NCBI RefSeq assembly: GCF_009176305.1
Contig: NZ_BLAJ01000001.1
Span: 1,178,001 to 1,242,000, forward strand
Direction: 5' to 3'
Source: Martinezella dioscoreae
GTDB lineage: Bacteria > Pseudomonadota > Alphaproteobacteria > Rhizobiales > Rhizobiaceae
Length of the DNA stretch: 64,000 nt
Below, in pieces: positions 56,250 through 64,000 of the stretch. How positions within the stretch are numbered: position 1 is the stretch's first letter; each line of letters begins with the position of its first letter. A program made the translations under genes and the position numbers. The notes below the pieces were generated by a model. That model was given only the letters and a program-made list of their open reading frames with translations, did no database searches and was not told where the DNA came from.

Positions 56250-56744
56250 GTGCTAGACAGGCAACGTATGGACCCGGCGCTTTATCGCGATGCCATGAGC
56301 CGCTATGCGGGGCATGTGCAACTGGTGACGACGGCGCTCGGTGCTGAGCGGCGCGGCGTGACGATCACGGCGGCCTGCTCGGTATCGGACAGCCCTGCAA
56401 CGGTTCTAATCTGCCTCAACAACAGCAACATTAAGAACGAGATCTTCTTCAAAAGCGGCATTTTCGCTCTAAATTCGCTCGGTGCGGATCATCAGGCCCT
56501 GGCCGATGCCTTTTCCGGCAAGACGCAGCTGACCGTCGATGAACGTTTCGCTACCGGCAAGTTCGAGACGCTGGTGACGGGTGCGCCAGTGCTTGCCGAT
56601 GCTCTTGCCGCCTTCGATTGCCGTGTGATTGAGATCAAGCAGGCCTCTACGCACAACATCATCTTTGGCGAGGTGATGGCTCTACGCTATAGCGAGCCGA
56701 AGCCGGCACTCCTCTATATGAACCGGGGCTATCACGCGCTATAA
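56250..56744 (+). CDS. Flavin reductase-like domain protein
   Basis: A 164-residue FMN-binding split-barrel protein like RutF/HpaC: YAGHVQLVTTALGAERRGVTITAACSVS (split), NNSNIKNEIFFKSGIFALN, and HNIIFGEVMAL with the FMN phosphate site. AAAGGAGAC lies 6 nt before the GTG at 56250; an ATG at 56214 in the same frame lacks a ribosome-binding site. It would supply reduced flavin or reduce a cofactor. First gene of a cluster of molybdenum-hydroxylase maturation proteins, separated by 20 bp. Confidence 0.87.
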   Translation: MLDRQRMDPALYRDAMSRYAGHVQLVTTALGAERRGVTITAACSVSDSPATVLICLNNSNIKNEIFFKSGIFALNSLGADHQALADAFSGKTQLTVDERFATGKFETLVTGAPVLADALAAFDCRVIEIKQASTHNIIFGEVMALRYSEPKPALLYMNRGYHAL

Positions 56745-56763
56745 CCCCTGCAAGGGAGTTATC

Positions 56764-57693
56764 ATGGCGGATCAGATTTTACCTTCGTTGCCGGGTTCGA
56801 TCGATGAGACGATGGCGTTGCTCGGCGCTCATGACTATCTGGCCGGACGCACGCTCGGCACCGTTTTGTTTCTTGCATTGAAAATGAAGCGGCCGCTTTT
56901 CCTGGAGGGCGAGGCTGGTGTCGGCAAGACAGAAATTGCCAAGGTCTTGGCGAAGGCGCTCGACCGGCCGCTGATCCGCCTCCAATGCTATGAAGGTCTG
57001 GATGTTTCCTCGGCCGTCTACGAATGGAACTATCCGGCGCAGATGCTGGAAATCCGCCTCGCGGAAGCATCCGGCCTCACCGACCGCGACCGTATCGAAG
57101 CCGATATCTTTTCCGAGCGCTATCTGATCCGCCGGCCGGTATTGCAGGCACTGTCCGGTGTCGGCGGGCGTGCACCTGTTTTCCTGATCGACGAGCTTGA
57201 TCGCACCGACGAGGCTTTCGAGGCATTCCTGCTGGAAGTGCTGTCGGATTTTCAGGTGACTGTGCCGGAACTCGGGACGATCCGGGCAGCAGAGCCGCCT
57301 GTCGTCATCATCACCACCAACCGGACGCGCGAAGTGCATGACGCCTTGAAACGACGCTGTCTCTATCATTGGGTCGATTATCCTGAGGCCGAACAGGAGC
57401 TTGAGATCATCCGCCGCAAGGTGCCTGGCTGCAATGAAGTGCTCTCGCGCCAGATCGTCGCTTACGTCCAGAAGCTGCGTACGCTCGATCTCTTCAAGAA
57501 TCCGGGAGTCGCCGAGACGATCGACTGGGCGACCGCTTTAACGGAGCTCAATCGGCTGGCGCTGGATCCGGAGACCGTTTCGGATACGCTCGGCACCTTG
57601 CTGAAATATCAGGACGATATCGCCCGCATTCAGGGCGCCGAAGGCAAGCGTGTGTTGGACGAAGTCAAATCCGAACTGCTTGCGGCGGGATGA
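56764..57693 (+). CDS. MoxR-family AAA+ ATPase (CoxD-like)
   Basis: A 309-residue AAA+ ATPase. Walker A is GEAGVGKTE, Walker B is VFLIDELDR, and sensor 1 is VVIITTNRTREVHDALKRRCLYHW. The family acts with VWA proteins to insert or modify metal centres; in carboxydotrophs CoxD and CoxE mature the copper-sulfur-molybdenum site of CO dehydrogenase. The VWA partner starts 4 bp after its stop. Confidence 0.92.
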   Translation: MADQILPSLPGSIDETMALLGAHDYLAGRTLGTVLFLALKMKRPLFLEGEAGVGKTEIAKVLAKALDRPLIRLQCYEGLDVSSAVYEWNYPAQMLEIRLAEASGLTDRDRIEADIFSERYLIRRPVLQALSGVGGRAPVFLIDELDRTDEAFEAFLLEVLSDFQVTVPELGTIRAAEPPVVIITTNRTREVHDALKRRCLYHWVDYPEAEQELEIIRRKVPGCNEVLSRQIVAYVQKLRTLDLFKNPGVAETIDWATALTELNRLALDPETVSDTLGTLLKYQDDIARIQGAEGKRVLDEVKSELLAAG

Positions 57694-57696
57694 GCC

Positions 57697-58944
57697 ATGG
57701 AGCCGAGTGCAGACGATGGCATCATCGTTGCGCCATCACCGCCCGGTGACGGGCGCCTCGCTGACAATATCGTGCTATTTGGCCGGGTGCTCCGCAGGGC
57801 CGGCCTGAAGATCGGTCCTGGGGCGATTGCCGACGCCATAGAAGCGGTCGAGGCCATCGGCATCGGTTCCCGCGAGGAGTTTCATGCTGCCCTCTGTTCC
57901 GTTTTCGTCAAGCGGCATGAAGATCTGGTCGTCTTCGACGAGGCGTTCCGGCTGTTCTGGCGCTCGCGCGATCTCGTTGCGAAAATGATCGCGATGATGT
58001 CGCCGGTCGCACCTGACCATCGCGAGAGGGAGAAGCCGAAACCGGGCGAGAGTCGGGCAAGCGATGCATTATTGAGCGATCGGAGCGACCGGAGCCCGCA
58101 GCGCGAGACGCCCGATATCGAGATAGATGCGCGATTTACAAGCTCCGGCAGCGAGGTACTGCGCCATCTGGATTTCGCGCAGATGTCAGCGGCAGAGATT
58201 GTTGTTGCCAAGAAGGAGCTGGAGAAGCTGCAGCTGCCGCTGGATCGTGTGCGCACGCGCCGTTTCGCACCATCTCGCACAGCGGCCAAGGTCGATCCGC
58301 GCGCGACAATGCGGTCCGCGCTGCGCACCGGAGGAGCGCTGATCCTGCCGCGCTTCCGGAAGCCGAAGGAAATCCAGCCGCCACTTGTGGTACTTGCGGA
58401 TATCTCAGGCTCGATGAGCCAATACACGCGCATCTTCCTGCATTTCCTGCACGTGCTGACCGAGCGCCGCCGGCGTGTGCATACGTTTCTGTTTGGAACG
58501 CGCCTGACCAATGTCACCAGAGCGATGCGCCACAAGGACCCGGATCAGGCGCTGGACGAATGCGCGGCAGCTGTGCGCGACTGGTCGGGCGGAACGCGGA
58601 TCGGCGAGACGCTAAAAGAGTTCAACAGATTATGGGCGCGCCGCGTGCTGGGGCAGGGCGCAATCGTGCTCTTGATCACCGACGGGCTGGAGCGCGAGGG
58701 CGTGGAATTGCTTAGCGCGGAAATGGATCGGCTGCATCGCTCCTGCCGGCGGCTCATCTGGCTCAATCCGCTCTTGCGCTTCGCGGGTTTCGAGGCCCGA
58801 GCGCGCGGTGTAAAAGCAATGCTGCCGCATGTTGACGAATTCCGTCCCGTTCACAATCTATTATCTCTAGCCGATCTCGTATCGGCGCTCACCGCCGGCC
58901 GCGCGGATATCTATGATCCGCGACGGTTTCTCGGCAAGCAATGA
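57697..58944 (+). CDS. VWA-domain protein (CoxE-like)
   Basis: A 415-residue CoxE-family protein. The C-terminal half is a von Willebrand A domain with the MIDAS motif DISGSMSQYTR and conserved DWSGGTRIGETL and LLITDGLE. The N-terminal part has the family sequence VLRRAGLKIGPGAIADAIEAV. It is the partner of MoxR/CoxD ATPases in maturation of molybdenum hydroxylases. 3' end overlaps slightly upstream of the XdhC-like start. Confidence 0.9.
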   Translation: MEPSADDGIIVAPSPPGDGRLADNIVLFGRVLRRAGLKIGPGAIADAIEAVEAIGIGSREEFHAALCSVFVKRHEDLVVFDEAFRLFWRSRDLVAKMIAMMSPVAPDHREREKPKPGESRASDALLSDRSDRSPQRETPDIEIDARFTSSGSEVLRHLDFAQMSAAEIVVAKKELEKLQLPLDRVRTRRFAPSRTAAKVDPRATMRSALRTGGALILPRFRKPKEIQPPLVVLADISGSMSQYTRIFLHFLHVLTERRRRVHTFLFGTRLTNVTRAMRHKDPDQALDECAAAVRDWSGGTRIGETLKEFNRLWARRVLGQGAIVLLITDGLEREGVELLSAEMDRLHRSCRRLIWLNPLLRFAGFEARARGVKAMLPHVDEFRPVHNLLSLADLVSALTAGRADIYDPRRFLGKQ

Positions 58945-58951
58945 GGCTCCG

Positions 58952-59281
58952 ATGTCAGATATATCCGAAAGTCTGGATCCGCTCGTGATTGCGGAGGAAT
59001 GGGTGTCGGCGGGACGCAGCGTGGCCATGGCGACCGTTGTCGATACCTGGGGTTCTGCGCCGCGCCCGTCGGGCAGTCATCTCGTGATCGATGGCGAGGG
59101 TAATTTTCACGGATCGGTTTCCGGCGGCTGCGTCGAAGGTGCTGTCATCACCGAGGCACTGGACGTCATCGAAACGGGCAAGTCGCGCATGCTGGAATTC
59201 GGTGTCGCCGATGAAACGGCCTGGCGCGTGGGTCTTTCCTGCGGCGGCCGCATCCGCGTCTATGTGGAAAGGCTCGCCTGA
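58952..59281 (+). CDS. XdhC/CoxI-family N-terminal domain protein
   Basis: A 109-residue stand-alone XdhC N-terminal domain: VVDTWGSAPRPSGSHLVIDG and FHGSVSGGCVEGAVITEAL carrying the conserved Cys. XdhC binds and sulfurates the molybdenum cofactor before insertion in xanthine dehydrogenase. Here the normal XdhC is split into two ORFs (this and the next). The ATG at 58952 is 7 bp after the CoxE-like stop; the next gene overlaps its stop codon. Confidence 0.88.
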   Translation: MSDISESLDPLVIAEEWVSAGRSVAMATVVDTWGSAPRPSGSHLVIDGEGNFHGSVSGGCVEGAVITEALDVIETGKSRMLEFGVADETAWRVGLSCGGRIRVYVERLA

Positions 59282-59988
59282 TGGATCGGCAGATACTGGC
59301 GCGGCTGAATGAGATGCGGCGCAGGCGGCAGGCGGCGATCCTTGTCACCGATCTCTCCGGAGGCCCGGATCGGCTCATCGTTGAAGGCGATGTGCTGGAA
59401 GGCTCACTCGCCGACGCCGCGGCATCGGCATTCCGTTCGGGCAAGTCAACAGCTCTCGAGGTGGACGGACAGAGCCTGTTCTTCAACGTGCATCTGCCGC
59501 CGCCGCGCATCGTTATCATCGGTGCCGTGCACATCAGCCAGGTTCTCGCGCGAATGGCGGCCCTAGCGGATTTCGATGTGACGATCATCGATCCGCGCAC
59601 CGCCTTTGCAACGCCGGAGCGCTTCGAAGGCATAGACCTAATTGCCGACTGGCCCGTGGATACGCTGAAAGAGCGGCCGCTGGACAGCTATATGGCGCTG
59701 GTCGCCGTGACCCATGATCCCAAGATCGACGACGAGCCGATCATTCAGGCGTTGAAGACGGGCTGTTTCTATGTCGGCGCGCTCGGCAGCCGCAAGACGC
59801 ATGCCAGCCGCCTGGAACGCCTGAAGCGGGAAGGCGTGAGCGAAGCTGAGCTTGGCCGCATCCATGCGCCGATCGGGCTCCCTATCGGTGCTGCAAGTCC
59901 GGCCGAGATCGCCGTCGCCATCCTGGCTGAAATCATCGGCTCGCTTCGCGGGCGGGATGTCTCGTCGCCAAAAGGCGGCTATCCATGA
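59281..59988 (+). CDS. XdhC/CoxF-family Rossmann domain protein
   Basis: A 235-residue protein. The XdhC Rossmann domain is identified by IVIIGAVHISQVLARMA (nucleotide-binding) and YVGALGSRKTHASRLERLKREG, with the C-terminal PIGLPIGAASPAEIAVAILAEI. It pairs with the preceding N-terminal domain gene, and both would act on the molybdenum cofactor. Overlaps the gene before it by 1 bp and the gene after it by 4 bp (ATGA). Confidence 0.9.
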   Translation: MDRQILARLNEMRRRRQAAILVTDLSGGPDRLIVEGDVLEGSLADAAASAFRSGKSTALEVDGQSLFFNVHLPPPRIVIIGAVHISQVLARMAALADFDVTIIDPRTAFATPERFEGIDLIADWPVDTLKERPLDSYMALVAVTHDPKIDDEPIIQALKTGCFYVGALGSRKTHASRLERLKREGVSEAELGRIHAPIGLPIGAASPAEIAVAILAEIIGSLRGRDVSSPKGGYP

Positions 59989-61619
59989 TCTTCGGCGAAT
60001 TTTTGACAATGGAGGCGGAGGGCGCTGTTCTCGCGCATTCCGTTCGACTGTCTGACGGCGGCTTTTCCAAGGGGCATAAGCTCACCGGCGGAGACATCGA
60101 GCGGCTCGCTGCGGCTGGAATTGACCGCGTTATCGCCGCGCGTATCGAACCGGGCGACCTCATGGAAGACGAGGCGGCCGAGCAGCTGGCGCGGGCAGTC
60201 GCCCCCGATCATCTGACTTTTTCTGAAGCCGCGACGGGACGGGTGAATGTCCATAGCACCGTCGACGGCCTGTTTGTTGCAAATCGTATAGCGGTCGATC
60301 GCGTCAACAATCTCGATCCGGCGATCACCCTTGCCTGTCTTGCAGACCATGTACCTGTTCGAGCAGGCGACATGGTGGCGACCTTCAAGATCATTCCGCT
60401 CGCCGTTTCCGGAGTCAAAATCGCTTCAGGTGTCGAAATTTTGCGGCGGATGCCGGTTTTCGAGGTCAAGCCCTTCATGCCGCACGCCATATCGCTTGTC
60501 GCCACGGAGCTGCCGTCGCTGAAGGCTTCGGTGATGGACAAGACGGCGCGGATATTATCGCAGCGACTGCAGCCTTCGGGCAGTGTGTTGCAGCGGGAAG
60601 AGCGGGTTGCCCATAGAGCAGCCGATGTTGCCGGCGCGATCCGTCGCGCTCTTGCTGCGCAGGACCGGCTGGCGAAACTGGTGATCGTTTTCGGAGCGTC
60701 GGCTGTCATCGATGCCGGTGATGTCATTCCGGAGGCGATCCGGCTTGCCGGCGGCGAGGTCATTCAGGTCGGCATGCCAGTCGATCCGGGTAATCTGCTG
60801 GTGCTTGGCAGGGTGGGCGACATTTATGTCGTCGGGGCGCCGGGATGCGCGCGCAGTCCGAAGGAGAATGGCTTCGACTGGGTGCTGGATCGCATATTAG
60901 CCGGCGAACAACCGACGCGGCGGGATATCAGTGCCATGGGCGTTGGAGGGCTGCTCATGGAAATTCAATCACGCCCGCGGCCGCGCGACATCGTCAACAA
61001 ACCGCCGTCGGAGATCTCGGTTGCCATCGTCCTGCTGGCTGCGGGAAAGGCGAGCCGCATGGGTGAGGGGGGCTCGCACAAGCTTTTGGCGGAATTCGAC
61101 GGCGTGCCGCTAGTTCGTCGTTCGGCATCCGTGGCTATAGCAAGCGGCGCATCTCATGTCGTTGCAGTCACTGGACATCGCCGCGAAGAGATCGAAGACG
61201 CGCTAAACGGCCTTACCATTGAGGTCGTATTCAATCCCGATTATGCCTCAGGCATGGCCAGCTCCCTCGTTGCCGGTGTGGGTACGCGGGCAGCTCAAAA
61301 GGCCGATGGTGTTCTTGTCATGCTGGCCGATATGCCCGGCGTCACCAGCGATGATCTGAAAGCCCTGATGGCGGCCTTCTGGGAGGCGAACGGCCAGGCG
61401 ATCGTGCGGGCGGTATCGGGCGGCAAGCGTGGCAATCCCGTCATCCTGCCGCGGTCGGTCTTGAACGCCGTGATGCGGCTGGAAGGCGATGTGGGCGCCC
61501 GGCATATCATCGAAACATCGGGGCTTCCGGTCATTGATGTCGAGATTGGCGAGGCGGCACATCTCGATGTAGATACGCCTGAGGCCGTTGTTGAGGCCGG
61601 TGGGATTTTGAAGGGGTAG
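59985..61619 (+). CDS. Fusion of MoeA-like molybdopterin-binding and MocA/MobA-like nucleotidyltransferase domains
   Basis: A 544-residue fusion. The first 340 residues resemble a molybdopterin-binding domain (MoCF_biosynth, with VIVFGASAVIDAGDVIPEAI and GAPGCARSPKENGFDWVLDRI). The last 200 residues are a MobA/MocA-type transferase: LLAAGKASRMGEGGSHKLL, MLADMPGVTSDDLKALM, GGKRGNPVILPRS. It probably adds CMP to molybdopterin to make MCD, the cofactor of the xanthine-oxidase family. The last gene of the maturation operon. Confidence 0.88.
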   Translation: MIFGEFLTMEAEGAVLAHSVRLSDGGFSKGHKLTGGDIERLAAAGIDRVIAARIEPGDLMEDEAAEQLARAVAPDHLTFSEAATGRVNVHSTVDGLFVANRIAVDRVNNLDPAITLACLADHVPVRAGDMVATFKIIPLAVSGVKIASGVEILRRMPVFEVKPFMPHAISLVATELPSLKASVMDKTARILSQRLQPSGSVLQREERVAHRAADVAGAIRRALAAQDRLAKLVIVFGASAVIDAGDVIPEAIRLAGGEVIQVGMPVDPGNLLVLGRVGDIYVVGAPGCARSPKENGFDWVLDRILAGEQPTRRDISAMGVGGLLMEIQSRPRPRDIVNKPPSEISVAIVLLAAGKASRMGEGGSHKLLAEFDGVPLVRRSASVAIASGASHVVAVTGHRREEIEDALNGLTIEVVFNPDYASGMASSLVAGVGTRAAQKADGVLVMLADMPGVTSDDLKALMAAFWEANGQAIVRAVSGGKRGNPVILPRSVLNAVMRLEGDVGARHIIETSGLPVIDVEIGEAAHLDVDTPEAVVEAGGILKG

Positions 61620-61627
61620 AGTGGGGA

Positions 61628-61948
61628 ATGGACAATATCGATATCGAGGAGATGTTTCAGTCGCTCGGGCCGATCACCATCAAACGGATGTTCGGCGGCA
61701 AGGGGATCTACCATATGGGCCGCATCCTGGCGCTCGAAGTGGACGACGAGATTCTCCTGAAAGCGGACGATGCCAGTGCCTCCCAATTTGAGGCCGCCGG
61801 CGCGCGACGCTGGGCCTACGAAGGCAAGAAAGGCAAGGCCGTCAACATGCCCTATTGGTCGATACCCGACGACGCGTTCGACGATCCGGATGAAATGGCG
61901 CGTTGGGTGCGGCTGGCCTATGAGGCTGCGCTTCGCTCGGATAAATAG
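61628..61948 (+). CDS. TfoX N-terminal domain protein
   Basis: A 106-residue protein consisting of a TfoX_N domain: MFQSLGPITIKRMFGGKGIYHMGRILALE (split), with the conserved RMFGG and YWSIPDD. TfoX/Sxy regulates competence in gammaproteobacteria, but stand-alone N-terminal domains are common in rhizobia with no known role. The ATG lies 8 bp after the molybdopterin fusion gene stop, so it may share its transcript. Confidence 0.88.
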   Translation: MDNIDIEEMFQSLGPITIKRMFGGKGIYHMGRILALEVDDEILLKADDASASQFEAAGARRWAYEGKKGKAVNMPYWSIPDDAFDDPDEMARWVRLAYEAALRSDK

Positions 61949-61951
61949 GCG

Positions 61952-62374
61952 TCAGCGGAAATCCGCTTCGCTCAAATGGGCGATCGTTGTCTTGGCGAAT
62001 TCTGAAAGCTGAGCCGGTAGCTCGCCGCGGCCGAACCAGCCGAAATCGGAGAGCTTGTCCGGTTCCATCAGTCGGGGTTCGCCGGAGAAGTCCCTGCATA
62101 CGTAGATCAGCGAGATCCAGTGCTGTCGCTCGGCCTCGATGATGACTTCTTGCGTGCAAAGATAATCGATCCTGTCGATGGAGAGGCCGCTTTCCTCTTC
62201 CGCTTCGCGAATCGCGGCCTTGGCGGCAGGCTCCATATGATCGACCTTGCCGCCGACGATGCTCCAGCATCCGGCTTCCGGTGCCTTGAGGCGGCGATAG
62301 AGCAAAAGCTTGCCGTCCCGCAAGATTGCGAGACCGGTTCCTAGTCCTGGGAAATCGATGCCGGGCTTGCCCAA
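61952..62374 (-). CDS. NUDIX hydrolase
   Basis: A 140-residue NUDIX protein with a complete box GGKVDHMEPAAKAAIREAEEESGL (G-x5-E-x7-REUxEExGU), written here over its glycine, glutamate and REAEEESGL parts. Such proteins hydrolyse nucleoside diphosphates linked to another group; the substrate is unknown. Convergent with the TfoX-domain gene, with 3 bp between stops. Confidence 0.9.
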   Translation of the reverse strand: MGKPGIDFPGLGTGLAILRDGKLLLYRRLKAPEAGCWSIVGGKVDHMEPAAKAAIREAEEESGLSIDRIDYLCTQEVIIEAERQHWISLIYVCRDFSGEPRLMEPDKLSDFGWFGRGELPAQLSEFAKTTIAHLSEADFR

Positions 62375-62441
62375 TATTCAAATCCCGAGATTGGACGCAA
62401 CATCCGGCAAGCCGATCTGCTGCGTGTCTGAGCGGGATCTA

Positions 62442-63962
62442 TCAGCCCTTGGCGTTTGCCACGATGAGCATGAAAGCCGGGATATCATCGCCGAAGCCGA
62501 CCGGCGTCGGACCGTCATCCTGATCGCGATAGCGGTTGCGGCGCTCGCGGTGATCGTCATTGGCAGCAGGAAAGGGCCGGTGGCTGTTGCGAGAACCGTT
62601 ATGGGATCTGTTATTGTTGTTCTCAGACTTGCGCTCGTTCTTCACGCTTTCGGCCTTTGCTGGTGCTGCTTCGATCGCTATGACGTCATTATCCTCGACG
62701 TCGATATCAGATTTATGACTCGAGGCGTTGCGGCCTCCACGGCTGCGATCCCGATCGCGGCCCTTACCCTTCTGGTCGCGGCGGCGGGACGAACGGTTAT
62801 CGTCGCTGCTCTCGTCTGCTGGTGGCAGAGCCGAAAGATCGCCGTTCAGCCACTGAACGTCTTCACCAATGAGCTTCTCGATGGCGTCGACGTGCTTGGT
62901 GTCGCGCTTCGTCACGATGGTGAAGGCGGCGCCGGAGCGGCCGGCGCGACCGGTGCGGCCGATACGGTGAACATAGTCTTCCGAATGGATCGGAACATCG
63001 AAATTGAAGACGTGGCTGACATCGGGAATGTCGAGGCCGCGTGCTGCGACGTCGGAGGCAACGAGCAGCTGCAGGTTTCCATCCTTGAAGTTCTGCAGCA
63101 TGGTCATGCGCGAGCGCTGATCCATGTCACCATGCAGCGCGCCGGCGGAAAAGCCGTGGCGATCCAGCGAGCGGAAGAGGTCGGACACGTCCTTCTTGCG
63201 ATTGCAGAAGATGATAGCGTTCTTCAAATCCGTCTGGGCGCGGATGAGATCGCGCAGCGTGGCGCGTTTCTCGTAATCCTTGCCGTGGGAGGCAACGAAA
63301 CGCTGCGTCACGGTCTTGGCCGTCGATGCCGGCTTGGCGACTTCAACGCGTTCCGGGTTCTGCAGGAAACGATCGGCTAGCTTCTGGATTTCCGGCGGCA
63401 TCGTTGCCGAGAAGAACAGGGTCTGACGCGTGAAGGGGATGAGCTTGGCAATGCGCTCGATATCCGGGATGAAGCCCATGTCGAGCATACGGTCGGCTTC
63501 GTCAATTACGAAGATCTCGACGGCGCTCATCAGCAGCTTGCCGCGTTCGAAATGATCCAGCAGACGGCCGGGCGTGCAGATCAGCACATCGGCGCCACGC
63601 TCCAGCTTACGATCCTGCTCTTCGAAGGAAACGCCGCCGATCAGAAGGGCAATGTTCAGTCGATGGTTCTTGCCGTACTTCTCGAAGTTTTCGGCGACCT
63701 GCGCTGCGAGTTCGCGCGTCGGCTCCAGAATAAGCGTCCGCGGCATGCGAGCGCGGGCGCGACCCTTTTCCAGCAGCGTCAGCATCGGCAGCACGAAGGA
63801 GGCCGTCTTGCCGGTTCCGGTCTGGGCAATGCCGCAGATGTCACGGCGCTGAAGCGCAAAGGGGATTGCACCGGCCTGGATCGGAGTCGGTGTGGTGTAG
63901 CCCGCGTCAGTCACCGCGGAAAGGACTTTTTGGCTCAGGCCAAGGTCAGCAAATGTTGTCAA
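62442..63962 (-). CDS. DEAD-box RNA helicase (RhlE-like)
   Basis: A 506-residue helicase with the complete motif series: Q motif (GYTTPTPIQAGAIP), I AQTGTGKT, Ia PTRELAAQ, Ib TPGRLLDH, II DEAD, III SAT, V ARGLDIPDV, VI HRIGRTGRAGR. A 120-residue C-terminal tail is rich in Arg, Asp, Ser, Asn and Gly, suiting RNA binding and cold-shock type roles. The ATG at 63962 begins MTTFADLGLSQKVL. The 38 bases to the window edge are its leader. Confidence 0.93.
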   Translation of the reverse strand: MTTFADLGLSQKVLSAVTDAGYTTPTPIQAGAIPFALQRRDICGIAQTGTGKTASFVLPMLTLLEKGRARARMPRTLILEPTRELAAQVAENFEKYGKNHRLNIALLIGGVSFEEQDRKLERGADVLICTPGRLLDHFERGKLLMSAVEIFVIDEADRMLDMGFIPDIERIAKLIPFTRQTLFFSATMPPEIQKLADRFLQNPERVEVAKPASTAKTVTQRFVASHGKDYEKRATLRDLIRAQTDLKNAIIFCNRKKDVSDLFRSLDRHGFSAGALHGDMDQRSRMTMLQNFKDGNLQLLVASDVAARGLDIPDVSHVFNFDVPIHSEDYVHRIGRTGRAGRSGAAFTIVTKRDTKHVDAIEKLIGEDVQWLNGDLSALPPADESSDDNRSSRRRDQKGKGRDRDRSRGGRNASSHKSDIDVEDNDVIAIEAAPAKAESVKNERKSENNNNRSHNGSRNSHRPFPAANDDHRERRNRYRDQDDGPTPVGFGDDIPAFMLIVANAKG

Positions 63963-64000
63963 AGGGAAATCTAATTCCGTCTTGGTTCAGTCGAACACCA

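Noticed and set aside
62310..63380. Plus-strand open frame opposite the DEAD-box helicase
   Set aside because: Antisense to a gene with all helicase motifs intact.

Overview
The window is a 64-kb piece of an alphaproteobacterial chromosome, almost certainly Rhizobium or a close Rhizobiaceae relative. Three things support this: a rhizobial-type RecA, a complete CckA hybrid kinase with CtrA-type boxes (TTAA-N7-TTAA, TTAACCAT), and the split purC-purS-purQ / purL-bolA-grxD order. I see no rRNA, tRNA, CRISPR array, transposase or prophage. Most genes are housekeeping, with small accessory insertions.

Left part (1-24 kb). A CtrA-box region precedes a small Hpt phosphotransfer protein. Next come a 2Fe-2S ferredoxin and a strong candidate 6S RNA. 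They are followed by folate synthesis (folP-folB-folK), a UPF0283/YcjX-type pair, a SixA-like phosphatase, a DksA with only one zinc-finger cysteine, a FliO-like protein and cckA. trpS is preceded by what looks like a complete tryptophan attenuator: a short leader ORF with tandem Trp codons, then mutually exclusive hairpins. psuK-psuG (pseudouridine breakdown), recA with an SOS operator, alaS, an AraC/GyrI regulator, a glutathione transferase and icd follow.

Middle (24-39 kb). trmJ, murI and a GNAT gene are tightly packed. Then come an L-lactate dehydrogenase, a HerA-like ATPase, a vapBC-type toxin-antitoxin pair, rpsD, glsA, ttcA, a tandem pair of inositol-monophosphatase-family genes, a class III nucleotide cyclase with a duplicated membrane module, two tandem Bcr/CflA-type MFS pumps and grxD.

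Purine region (39-54 kb). On the minus strand lie purB, purC-purS-purQ and purL-bolA. They are interrupted by accessory genes: a membrane-embedded serine-motif protein between bolA and grxD, and a MocR regulator, DUF1127 protein, threonine-dehydratase-like enzyme and PagL-like outer-membrane protein between purQ and purL. purB and purC share a conserved promoter-like block with identical internal spacing.

Right part (54-64 kb). rpe and a periplasmic binding protein are followed by a compact plus-strand operon: flavin reductase, MoxR ATPase, VWA protein, a split XdhC and a MoeA-like/MocA fusion. This looks like a maturation module for a molybdenum hydroxylase whose structural genes are not in the window. 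A TfoX-domain protein, a NUDIX hydrolase and a DEAD-box helicase close the window.

The observation most worth following is the tryptophan attenuator in front of trpS.
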